Source: UBA10349 sp003485905
GTDB lineage: Bacteria; Pseudomonadota; Gammaproteobacteria; Arenicellales; Arenicellaceae
DNA: 64,000 nucleotides
Assembly (NCBI GenBank): GCA_943787185.1
Contig: CALSLL010000002.1
Coordinates: 974,376-1,038,375 of the forward strand
Reading direction: 5' to 3'
Shown: positions 44,520-52,703 of the stretch, piece by piece
How the letters are laid out: each line of letters opens with the position of its first letter
Position numbering within the stretch: the first letter of the stretch is position 1
Made by a program: the position numbers and the translations under genes
The notes under the pieces: model-generated
Seen by the model: only the letters and a program-made list of their open reading frames with translations
Databases searched by the model: none
What the model was told of the DNA's origin: nothing

Positions 44520-45503
44520 TTAAAGCAGGCGCAGGCTGTATTCTGGATCGATAAGACGGGTTTCTTTGTGATCTTGGCTTCTAATAATTAAGCAACCTTG
44601 CGTGTCAACACCGGTCACTTGACCGATGATTTCTGTCTTCCCCTTGGATGCAATAACTTCGCAGTCTTGGAATAAATGAAGCCGGTGCCATCGATCAGCA
44701 TACGGTGCAAACCCGTGCAGTAGGAATTGATCGCAAAGCTCCCGCCAATTATTCACTAAACCTGCAATTAACTGGTTTCGATCGAGACCTGTATAGCCCG
44801 ATGAATGTAGATCTGTGCAATTTTGATCAATCGTTGTCTGGTCTTCATCACTCAATTCAATGTTTAGCCCAATACCGCAATTGAGACGTACTTCAGCGCC
44901 TGATTCCCCTTGTATATTTATCAAGATACCGCCAATTTTAGCGCCGTTCAAATATAGGTCATTCGGCCATTTTAGCTGTAAGTCCTCAACGCCTAGACTT
45001 TCTAAAACACCAACAACCATCACGCCAGCGGCTAGACTAAAAGCAGTGATCCCAGTGGGCCACACAGGAAATTGCCATGCGAGGGAAAGCATAATGTTAT
45101 GGAATGGTGTGCTGATCCAACTATTTGAACGTCTTCCTTTACCAAGATGTTGCGCTTCAGTCGCAACGAATGCCGATTCTCCTGAATGTAATGAGATTGT
45201 TTCTATTTGAACGTTCGTTGAACCTAGCGAGATGTGTACTTGCGAGGCGGTTAGCTTTGATCTTGTAATATTATCTAACCGTTGAAGTATCGAGCCCCGA
45301 TCCAAAGCTGAATATCCGTTTAGCAAACGGTAACCGGTCGCCGCCTTAGTCTCCAGTGGTAACCCAACCGATCGTAATGCCTTTAATCGCTTTCCAACTG
45401 CCACACGACTCATTCCAAGCGATTTTCCTAGTTGATTGCCACTGAGATAGTCATCCGCATCATTGAGGGCAGCGATAAGCTTTTTGTCATTACTATCGTA
45501 CAT
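44520..45503 (-). CDS. birA: Bifunctional biotin ligase/repressor BirA
   Basis: Attaches biotin to carrier proteins and, as biotinyl-AMP complex, represses bio genes. From ATG 45503 (a TTG at 45512 is also in frame) it has 327 residues. The N-terminal winged helix (about 10-65: YLSGNQLGKSLGMSRVAVGKRLKALRSVG) makes it a DNA-binding type. The ligase core has TEAQHLGKGRRSNSWIS in place of the usual GRGRRGRxW, and the catalytic Lys in LQLKWPNDLYLNGAKIGGILI. A C-terminal SH3-like domain ends the chain. It diverges from bioB, with the operator between them. Confidence 0.95.
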   Translation of the reverse strand: MYDSNDKKLIAALNDADDYLSGNQLGKSLGMSRVAVGKRLKALRSVGLPLETKAATGYRLLNGYSALDRGSILQRLDNITRSKLTASQVHISLGSTNVQIETISLHSGESAFVATEAQHLGKGRRSNSWISTPFHNIMLSLAWQFPVWPTGITAFSLAAGVMVVGVLESLGVEDLQLKWPNDLYLNGAKIGGILINIQGESGAEVRLNCGIGLNIELSDEDQTTIDQNCTDLHSSGYTGLDRNQLIAGLVNNWRELCDQFLLHGFAPYADRWHRLHLFQDCEVIASKGKTEIIGQVTGVDTQGCLIIRSQDHKETRLIDPEYSLRLL

Positions 45504-45616
45504 AGAAAACAAGATTCAAAATAAGGGTTCCCTTGGAATATAGCAAAGCAGTCTACCTTTGTATCATCCACTAATATGAAGATTGCCCCGTAGGGCTCGT
45601 TTAGGTGATTGGTATA

Positions 45617-45648
45617 TAGTAAACTTCAATCAAATAATTAGTTTACTA
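45617..45648. promoter_or_regulatory. BirA operator upstream of bioB
   Basis: TAGTAAACT (45617-45625) and AGTTTACTA (45640-45648) are exact inverse halves separated by 14 bases, closely matching the known proteobacterial BirA site TTGTAAACC-N14/15-GGTTTACAA. It lies 14 bases before the bioB start and 113 bases from birA, so it can repress bioB and perhaps birA. Confidence 0.92.
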
Positions 45649-45661
45649 GCGATTCAGGTTT

Positions 45662-46660
45662 ATGAGCAATCAGTCAATAGCAACAGAGCTATCAAACCCC
45701 TCAACTAAACGTGCCACTTTAAATGGCCATCATTACAGTGAAAAGACTGTAAATGCTTTATTTGAATTGCCGTTTTTAGAGCTGGTGTATAAGGCTCAGT
45801 CGGTACACCAGACTCATTTTAAGGACTCAGGTGTACAACTTAGCACCCTTATGAGCGTTAAGACGGGTGCATGCCCTGAAGATTGTTCTTATTGTCCACA
45901 AAGTGCGCGATATAAGACTGGGTTGAAGGTTGAGCAGCTAAAGCCTGTAGGAGAAATTCTCGCGGCTGCAAAGGCCGCGAAAGCAAATGGTGCAACACGA
46001 TTTTGCATGGGAGCTGCATGGCGGAGCCCAAAGCAGAAAGACATTGAACATATGGTTGCGGCTATAGAGGCGGTGCGAGGCGAGGGCCTAGAGACCTGTG
46101 CGACTTTGGGAATGTTAACACCTGATCATGCTGCTGAACTTGGTGCAGCTGGTTTAGATTATTACAATCATAATCTGGACACATCAGAAGAGTTTTATTC
46201 GGAAATAATATCCACTCGCACGTATCAAGATCGCTTGGATACTCTTGAAAATGTGCGTGATGCAGGTATGAAGGTATGTTGTGGTGGAATTGTGGGCATG
46301 GGGGAGGGCCAAAACGATAGAGCAGGTCTGCTGGCTACGTTGGCCAATATGAGCCCTCAACCTGAAAGCGTGCCGATTAATAATTTGGTTAAAGTTCCGG
46401 GAACTCCACTAGATGATACCCAGGAGCTTGATCCTTTAGACTTTGTTCGAACTGTGGCCGTAGCGCGTATCCTTATGCCTCAGGCTCGTGTGCGTTTGTC
46501 GGCTGGTAGAGAACAGATTAGCGATGAAATGCAGACTTTATGTTTTATGGCTGGTGCAAACTCAATTTTTTATGGTGAAGATTTACTGACGACTGGGAAT
46601 GCAACGCCAGAGCATGATCGTGATCTATTGCAGCGACTCAAATTGGAAGTTTCAGCTTAG
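45662..46660 (+). CDS. bioB: Biotin synthase BioB
   Basis: Radical-SAM enzyme that inserts sulfur into dethiobiotin. 332 residues. The radical-SAM cluster motif is CPEDCSYC (Cys71, Cys75, Cys78). Downstream are YYNHNLDTSEEFY, CCGGIVGMGEG (ligands of the second cluster, including Cys in VCCGG), and the Arg in VRLSAGREQIS. The first gene of the biotin operon, under the BirA operator. Both cluster sets appear complete. Confidence 0.97.
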   Translation: MSNQSIATELSNPSTKRATLNGHHYSEKTVNALFELPFLELVYKAQSVHQTHFKDSGVQLSTLMSVKTGACPEDCSYCPQSARYKTGLKVEQLKPVGEILAAAKAAKANGATRFCMGAAWRSPKQKDIEHMVAAIEAVRGEGLETCATLGMLTPDHAAELGAAGLDYYNHNLDTSEEFYSEIISTRTYQDRLDTLENVRDAGMKVCCGGIVGMGEGQNDRAGLLATLANMSPQPESVPINNLVKVPGTPLDDTQELDPLDFVRTVAVARILMPQARVRLSAGREQISDEMQTLCFMAGANSIFYGEDLLTTGNATPEHDRDLLQRLKLEVSA

Positions 46661-46698
46661 TTTGGAACTAGTATTCGATCCAAATGCAATACACTTAG

Positions 46699-47877
46699 AT
46701 GGATTGGTCAAGCTGGTTGACCGAGCAAAAGCTCGCGCGACGAAATAGAAGTTTGGAACGATACCCATTTTCTTATAGTGGCCGGCAGGGAAGTGAGCTA
46801 GTAGTTGGCGGAAGCCAATTTATAAACTTTAGTAGTAATGATTATCTAGGCCTAGCAGGCCACCCATTACTATCCCAGCGTTTAGCCGAATCTGCACCCT
46901 TATGTGGTGTTGGCAGTGGTGCCTCGCATTTAGTCTGTGGGCATAGTGAAGTTCATCTTCAACTCGAAATGGCGTTAGCAGCATTTGTTGGCGCTGAGCG
47001 GGTGCTTTTACTGTCTTCTGGATATATGGCAAATGTTGGGTTGCCACAGGCATTAACAGGTCGTGGTGATTTAATATTGAGTGATCGGCTAAACCATGCC
47101 TCCCTGATTGATGGAGTTTGTCTAAGTCGTGCAACCAAACGTCGATATAACCATTGTGATGCTGAGCATGCTCAACATCAGGCTAGTCAACAAAAATATG
47201 ACCGTTGTTTGGTTGTAACTGACGGTGTGTTTAGTATGGATGGTGATATTGCACCCGTGCTTGAGCTTAGGAAATTCGCAAACAGCAACAACGGATTATT
47301 GTTGGTAGATGATGCGCATGGATTGGGTGTTATTGGTTCAGGTGGTCGTGGCAGTCTTTTTATGGGTTCAACAAAAGATAAATTAGCTGACTTTAACAAT
47401 GTCTTGTTAATGGGTACGTTGGGCAAAGCATTTGGTTGTTTTGGTGCATTTGTAGCGGGTAGCACGGATCTAATTGAACATATTTCGCAGACATGTCGCA
47501 GTTATATTTACACTACTGCGTTACCCCCCAGCATAGCGGCTTGTGCCATATCTGCGTTGGAGTTAGTGGAACAAGGTTCGTTAATAAAAACCCTGCACGA
47601 TAATATTCAATACTTTAGAAAGAAGGCTAAACAATCCGGCTTGCCCATTCTCGACTCTGAATCAGCCATTCAAGTATTATTAGTAGGCAACAATGATAGA
47701 GTTTTAAATGTGGCAGGCGTTCTTAGAGAGAAAGGATTTATAGTAGGCGCTATTCGACCCCCGACCGTTCCAGAGGGTACTGCTCGATTACGGATAACTT
47801 TATCGAGTACGCATAAAATGGGGCAAATCGATAGATTTATTATCGAACTTAAACGTACGTTGGATACCGTTAAGTGA
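46699..47877 (+). CDS. bioF: 8-amino-7-oxononanoate synthase BioF
   Basis: PLP enzyme that joins pimeloyl-ACP/CoA with alanine. 392 residues. NFSSNDYLGLAGHP opens the fold, DERLNHASL-type SDRLNHASLIDG follows, and VDDAHGLGVIG carries the PLP-stacking Asp/His. The PLP Lys is Lys243 in LMGTLGKAFGCFG. A C-terminal domain with IGAIRPPTVPEGTARLRITLS, here VGAIRPPTVPEGTARLRI, completes it. It begins 39 bases after bioB and overlaps bioH by 4 bases (GTGA). Confidence 0.96.
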   Translation: MDWSSWLTEQKLARRNRSLERYPFSYSGRQGSELVVGGSQFINFSSNDYLGLAGHPLLSQRLAESAPLCGVGSGASHLVCGHSEVHLQLEMALAAFVGAERVLLLSSGYMANVGLPQALTGRGDLILSDRLNHASLIDGVCLSRATKRRYNHCDAEHAQHQASQQKYDRCLVVTDGVFSMDGDIAPVLELRKFANSNNGLLLVDDAHGLGVIGSGGRGSLFMGSTKDKLADFNNVLLMGTLGKAFGCFGAFVAGSTDLIEHISQTCRSYIYTTALPPSIAACAISALELVEQGSLIKTLHDNIQYFRKKAKQSGLPILDSESAIQVLLVGNNDRVLNVAGVLREKGFIVGAIRPPTVPEGTARLRITLSSTHKMGQIDRFIIELKRTLDTVK

Positions 47878-48644
47878 TAGATATTTGTTTGCTTCATGGT
47901 TGGGGCGTAAATCGTGTCGTTTGGCGGGGCATGGAAGAGTTTTACGCCGAATATGGTCGGGTTAAGTGTATCGATCTACCAGGTTATGGTGAACAAACTC
48001 AGGAGATCTTCCCAACACAACTCGATCTAGTAGCACGACGCGTGGCAGATGAAATTCCATCCGGATCGCTTGTGATCGCTTGGTCACTCGGCGCAACGAT
48101 AGCTTTATATATCCAGATAGCTAAGTTACTGCCTTTTCGTGCTCTGCAACTAGTATCTGCAACCCCCAAGTTTGTAAACTCATCAGATTGGAGATCTGGT
48201 CAACAGCCGCAAAAATTTGAAAGTTTTTTACAAGCTTTTGAAGGAGATTACTCTAATGCTCTAAGGGGATTTATCTCTTTGCAGCTACACGGGGACCCAA
48301 TCGACGCACAGCAAGTAGAGGACTGGTTATCACGGCTCAATGTTTATCCTAGGCCAAGCCAGGAAACACTAGTTAACGGACTTCAGCTTCTGAACAACAC
48401 CGATCTTCGCGAAGATTTGGCAATGATCAATATCCCTACTCATATTGTGAGCGGAAAGCGAGACCGGGTTTGTCATACGAAAGCGAGTGTGTATTTGAAC
48501 AAATCTATAAGTAACAGCGTGCTAACCCAATTTAGTTGTGGGCACTTGCCGTTCTATTCGCGGACTAATGATTACAAAGCCAGCACCAAGCGCTGGCTTG
48601 AATCATTGGGGATATTTAATTCGGGCGGATCTGAATGCAGCTAG
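47874..48644 (+). CDS. bioH: Pimeloyl-ACP methyl ester esterase BioH
   Basis: Cleaves pimeloyl-ACP methyl ester to release pimeloyl-ACP for BioF. 256 residues; alpha/beta-hydrolase. LLHGWGVNRVVWRG near the start, Ser71 in AWSLGATIAL, Asp in SGKRDRVCH and His in FSCGHLPFY form the triad. It starts with GTG inside the bioF stop (overlap of 4 bases) and overlaps bioC by 10, so translation is coupled. Confidence 0.94.
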   Translation: MIDICLLHGWGVNRVVWRGMEEFYAEYGRVKCIDLPGYGEQTQEIFPTQLDLVARRVADEIPSGSLVIAWSLGATIALYIQIAKLLPFRALQLVSATPKFVNSSDWRSGQQPQKFESFLQAFEGDYSNALRGFISLQLHGDPIDAQQVEDWLSRLNVYPRPSQETLVNGLQLLNNTDLREDLAMINIPTHIVSGKRDRVCHTKASVYLNKSISNSVLTQFSCGHLPFYSRTNDYKASTKRWLESLGIFNSGGSECS

Positions 48645-49453
48645 ATCCCCGCTCAATGTTGTTAGATAAATCGCCAGAACTAGATTCCAACGCGATTCGT
48701 ACACATTTTGGGGCAGCCGCCAGACATTACGATGGTTTTTCTTCCATTCAACAACTTACTGCCAATAGGCTAGTTGAGCTTATTGCGGATGGAGTGAAAA
48801 GTAATCGAAACGGCGTGTTGCTTGATCTAGGTTGCGGTACCGGAGCTACTTTGGGAAGTTATTATCCTACCTACGGAGGATACTGTGTTGGGTTAGACCT
48901 GACATACCGGATGTTAAAGAAAGCTGGCTGCCTAAGTAGTGCTTTACAAGCGAACATGCAGCAGCTGCCCATAAGAAACCAAAGTATAGATTTGTTGATT
49001 TCTAATTCCGCTTGCCAATGGGTGACCCCCGCACTAGTAGTCTCGGAAATTCAAAGAGTTCTCAAACCAGGAAGCTATGCGTTTCTTAGTTTGTTTGTTG
49101 ATGGTAGCTTGCCTGAACTGAAAAAAAATCGCGTTTTACAACGTCGAGTCCAAAAGTTACCGTCAGAAAAACAGTGGTTAAATGTAATTCAAGAAAGTGA
49201 TTTATCGCTGGCGCGAAAGGAATTGTTAGTACACGTACAAAAATTTGATACCCACAAAAAGCTATTCAACTCCATCCGAGGTGTCGGGGCATCTATTTCT
49301 CCTGAAGGCCATAAGTATATGGGCAAGGAAGCATATAAAAGTTTATTCTCCGATGGGGCAAATGAAAGGCAACTAAGCTGGCGGACCCTATATTTAGTTT
49401 TAAAGAAGGCCTCTGATGATGTAGATGTTAATCCTGTGACTAAGTCGATCTGA
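48635..49453 (+). CDS. bioC: Malonyl-ACP methyltransferase BioC
   Basis: SAM methyltransferase that masks malonyl-ACP so it can enter fatty acid synthesis as a pimelate precursor. 272 residues. IRTHFGAAARHYDGFSSIQ, the SAM motif LLDLGCGTGATLG (about 65-77), DLTYRMLKKAG and the post-motif SNSACQWV fit BioC. GVGASISPEGHKYMG near residue 215 resembles the ACP-side region. It is in the bio operon with overlapping neighbours. Confidence 0.94.
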   Translation: MQLDPRSMLLDKSPELDSNAIRTHFGAAARHYDGFSSIQQLTANRLVELIADGVKSNRNGVLLDLGCGTGATLGSYYPTYGGYCVGLDLTYRMLKKAGCLSSALQANMQQLPIRNQSIDLLISNSACQWVTPALVVSEIQRVLKPGSYAFLSLFVDGSLPELKKNRVLQRRVQKLPSEKQWLNVIQESDLSLARKELLVHVQKFDTHKKLFNSIRGVGASISPEGHKYMGKEAYKSLFSDGANERQLSWRTLYLVLKKASDDVDVNPVTKSI

Positions 49454-50127
49454 TGAAGGGTTTTTTTGTAACTGGAACTGATACCAGTATCGGCAAAACG
49501 CATGTTTCAAGTTGCCTCTTACGAGAGTTGAAAGCGTTGGATGTGAACCCAGCACCATTTAAGCCAGTGGCAAGTGGTGTGGAAGCAAATGGACTTAATA
49601 GTGATATACAGTCTCTAATTCAAGCCTCCGGCTATAGCGGAGATGTAGCAGATATTTGTCCGTACTTATTCAAGCCGCATATTGCGCCACATATCGCTGC
49701 AGAAATGGTATCAGAATCGATATCTCTAGCAACTATAGTGAACACATTTGATCGTCTTGCGGCGAAAAATAAAGTGATTGTTGTTGAAGGAGCAGGGGGC
49801 TGGAGAGTACCTATTTCTGACGATGATGATATGCAATCGTTGGCACTAACTCTGAATTTACCGGTGATCGTTGTCGTCGGTATTCGGCTGGGGTGCATAA
49901 ACCATGGCTTGTTGACCCTAGAGTCGGTAGCTCAATCCAAGGTCCCTATTTTAGGGTGGATAGCGAATCACGTGGAAGAAGGCAATTATGTCGCTGACAA
50001 AAACGTAGGAGCATTGCGGGCGCGCAGTCCAATAGATCTATTAGGCGAATGCGCGTATGGGAGTAGTGATATTAGATGGAAGCCCACCTTTAATTTGGCG
50101 AAGTGTATTAATAACCAGACCTTGTAG
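49453..50127 (+). CDS. bioD: Dethiobiotin synthetase BioD
   Basis: ATP-dependent ring closure of 7,8-diaminopelargonate to dethiobiotin. 224 residues. The P-loop is VTGTDTSIGKTHVSS (6-20), PFKPVASGVE follows, IVVEGAGGWRVPI is the switch region, and LGWIANHV is near the C-terminus. It shares one base with the bioC stop. bioA, needed for the previous step, is not in the operon, so it must lie elsewhere in the genome. Confidence 0.95.
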   Translation: MKGFFVTGTDTSIGKTHVSSCLLRELKALDVNPAPFKPVASGVEANGLNSDIQSLIQASGYSGDVADICPYLFKPHIAPHIAAEMVSESISLATIVNTFDRLAAKNKVIVVEGAGGWRVPISDDDDMQSLALTLNLPVIVVVGIRLGCINHGLLTLESVAQSKVPILGWIANHVEEGNYVADKNVGALRARSPIDLLGECAYGSSDIRWKPTFNLAKCINNQTL

Positions 50128-50234
50128 TACTAATTTACTTAGTTGATTCAACTAATCAACGTCGAAACTTGCTGCTAAATTTTTCGCGATCCCTATAATG
50201 CGCCGCTAGTTAATCAAAGGCGTCATTATCACTC

Positions 50235-52043
50235 ATGAAACTCAGGAATATTGCCATCATCGCGCACGTTGATCATGGGAAAACAACATTGGTCGATAAG
50301 TTGCTCGAATGTAGCGGCACGCTGGATGCAAGAAAAGCACCTGGTGAACGGATGATGGACAGTAATGACCTTGAGAAAGAACGTGGCATAACGATTCTGG
50401 CCAAGAATACCGCGATCGAATGGAAAGACCATAGAATTAATATAGTTGATACGCCAGGCCATGCTGATTTTGGTGGTGAAGTGGAGCGTATATTGTCAAT
50501 GGTAGATTCTGTACTACTGCTAGTAGACGCCGTTGAAGGACCAATGCCCCAAACAAGGTTTGTAACTCAAAAAGCCTTTTCACATGGGTTAAACCCAGTT
50601 GTGGTTATTAATAAAATTGATCGTGATGGTGCGCGCTCGGATTGGGTGATTGATCAAACGTTTGATCTGTTTGATAGCTTAGGCGCAAATGATACGCAGC
50701 TTGATTTTCCGATTATTTACGCGTCGGCATTACAAGGTTATTCAACCGACGATCCATCTGTAAAAACGGATGATATGTCCGGGCTGTTGGATTGGATTAT
50801 TGAAAAGGTACCACCACCGGAAGTTTCATTAGATGGTGGCCTGCAAATGCAGATATCCCAATTAGATTATTCCTCCTATGTTGGTGTTATAGGAATTGGC
50901 CGTATTACTCGAGGCCAAATTAAGACCAATTCTAGAGTTACCGTCGTTGATCGAAAAGGCGACACCAGAAATGCAAAGATTGGGCAGATTTTAGGTTTTA
51001 GTGGACTCGAAAGAGTTGAAGTATCACATGCCAATGCAGGAGATATTGTTGCAATTTCTGGAATAGAGAACTTGGCTATTTCGGACACCCTATGCGATCG
51101 TGACGATGTCGAGGCTCTACCCCCGCTCAATGTTGATGAGCCGACCGTAAGCATGAACTTCCAGGTGAATACTTCTCCGCTAGCGGGTCAAGAAGGTAAA
51201 TATCTAACTTCGAGGCAGATTCGTGACCGTTTGCAACGCGAGTTATTACACAATGTGGCGTTACGAGTTGATGACACGGACGATCCTGACAAATTTAAGG
51301 TGTCGGGCCGTGGAGAGCTGCATTTATCTGTCCTTCTGGAAACCATGCGACGCGAAGGATTTGAGCTTGCGGTTTCACGGCCAGAGGTAATTTTTAAGGA
51401 AGTGGATGGCGATATTCACGAACCTTATGAGCAGCTTACGGTAGACGTGCCTGAAGAGAAACAAGGGGATATCATGAAAGCCTTAGCGGAACGGGGCGGA
51501 GGTGTACAAAACATGATGCCAGATGGAAATGGCAGGATTCGTTTAGATTATATTATTCCATCACGCGGGCTAATTGGTTTTCAAACTGATTTTCTAACAC
51601 TGACGTCAGGAGCTGGATTAATTTATCACGTGTTTGACAAATACGCGTTACGTAAAAAGCGTGAGTTTGGACAGCGTCAAAATGGAGTGCTGGTATCTAT
51701 GGCGTCAGGTAAGGCCTTGGCTTATGCGTTGTTCAATTTGCAAGAACGTGGCCGGTTAATGATTAGCCATGCCCAGACTGTCTACGAAGGGCTGGTCGTT
51801 GGTATTCACTCGCGTGAAAATGATTTGGTAGTAAATCCACTCAAGGGTAAACAGTTAACAAATGTGCGAGCCTCAGGTAAAGATGACGCTATTCTACTCG
51901 TACCCCCAGTTAAGTTGACTCTTGAATCAGCGCTCGAATTTATTAACGACGATGAGTTAGTAGAAATCACTCCAGAAACGATTCGTATACGTAAAACATA
52001 CCTTAAGGAGCACGAGCGTAAACGTGCTTCACGAGAAGCCTGA
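50235..52043 (+). CDS. typA: Ribosome-binding GTPase TypA/BipA
   Basis: Translational GTPase linked to 50S assembly and stress adaptation. 602 residues. G1 AHVDHGKTTLVDKLL (10-24), the RGITI switch, DTPGHADFGGE, and NKIDRDGA are intact. EF-G-like domains II, III and V follow, and the BipA-specific C-terminal region shows FGQRQNGVLVSMASGKALAYALFNLQERGRLMI. It has its own upstream gap of 107 bases after bioD and appears to be a separate transcription unit. Confidence 0.97.
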   Translation: MKLRNIAIIAHVDHGKTTLVDKLLECSGTLDARKAPGERMMDSNDLEKERGITILAKNTAIEWKDHRINIVDTPGHADFGGEVERILSMVDSVLLLVDAVEGPMPQTRFVTQKAFSHGLNPVVVINKIDRDGARSDWVIDQTFDLFDSLGANDTQLDFPIIYASALQGYSTDDPSVKTDDMSGLLDWIIEKVPPPEVSLDGGLQMQISQLDYSSYVGVIGIGRITRGQIKTNSRVTVVDRKGDTRNAKIGQILGFSGLERVEVSHANAGDIVAISGIENLAISDTLCDRDDVEALPPLNVDEPTVSMNFQVNTSPLAGQEGKYLTSRQIRDRLQRELLHNVALRVDDTDDPDKFKVSGRGELHLSVLLETMRREGFELAVSRPEVIFKEVDGDIHEPYEQLTVDVPEEKQGDIMKALAERGGGVQNMMPDGNGRIRLDYIIPSRGLIGFQTDFLTLTSGAGLIYHVFDKYALRKKREFGQRQNGVLVSMASGKALAYALFNLQERGRLMISHAQTVYEGLVVGIHSRENDLVVNPLKGKQLTNVRASGKDDAILLVPPVKLTLESALEFINDDELVEITPETIRIRKTYLKEHERKRASREA

Positions 52044-52248
52044 TTCGATCAGAATAGCAATTGATTTAAGGTGATATATAATTTCTGCGTGATTTATACG
52101 CTGAACAATTAGATTGCTTGATAGTATTGGAAAGGTGGTATTAGTTTAAGTAAGGTTTGGATGGGTTTGGGTGGTTAATGTACATAAAATGCTTTGATCA
52201 AAATTACCGGTATACAAATATTGTTCTTTACGTTGTGCGAGACTAGAA

Positions 52249-52689
52249 GTGGTCATATTTGATCTTCAATGCAGCGAATTTCATATTTTTGAGGGCTGGT
52301 TTTCGTCATCAAACGATTTGAAAACTCAACTGGAAAAGGCGATGGTAAGTTGCCCTATCTGTGATGATAAGAGTATTCAAAAAATACCAACCGCCTCAAA
52401 ATTAGTCCGTAGTTCGCCAGAAAAAAATTTGCATGCAAGCACTAGCAGCGCGCTTATGTACAAGCAACAGCAAGAATTTCTTCGTAAAGTTCATAGTCAT
52501 ATAGAAGAAAACTATGAAGATGTGGGGACTAAGTTTGCTGATCAAGCGCTAAAAATGCACCAAGGTGAAATTGAACAAAAGGGGATACGCGGGTCTGCGA
52601 CCAAAGATCAGGTGCACGAATTAAATAAGGCAGGGGTAGAAGCAGTACCTATTCCTAAAAAACCACCTTCAAAGAAGCAAATAAACTGA
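52249..52689 (+). CDS. DUF1178 family protein
   Basis: 146 residues from GTG 52249. The family pattern is MVIFDLQCSEFHIFEGWFSSSNDLKTQLEKAMVSCPICDDKSIQKIPTA, with a CPIC zinc-like knuckle and a partner Cys early on. A long helical middle and a QLKMHQGE-like segment (ALKMHQGEIEQKGIRGSATKDQVHELNKAGVEAVPIPKKP) close the chain. DUF1178 is common in Proteobacteria and is usually near amidohydrolases; its function is unknown. About 200 bases without a gene precede it. Confidence 0.9.
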   Translation: MVIFDLQCSEFHIFEGWFSSSNDLKTQLEKAMVSCPICDDKSIQKIPTASKLVRSSPEKNLHASTSSALMYKQQQEFLRKVHSHIEENYEDVGTKFADQALKMHQGEIEQKGIRGSATKDQVHELNKAGVEAVPIPKKPPSKKQIN

Positions 52690-52703
52690 TTTCTGTGGCG
52701 CGG

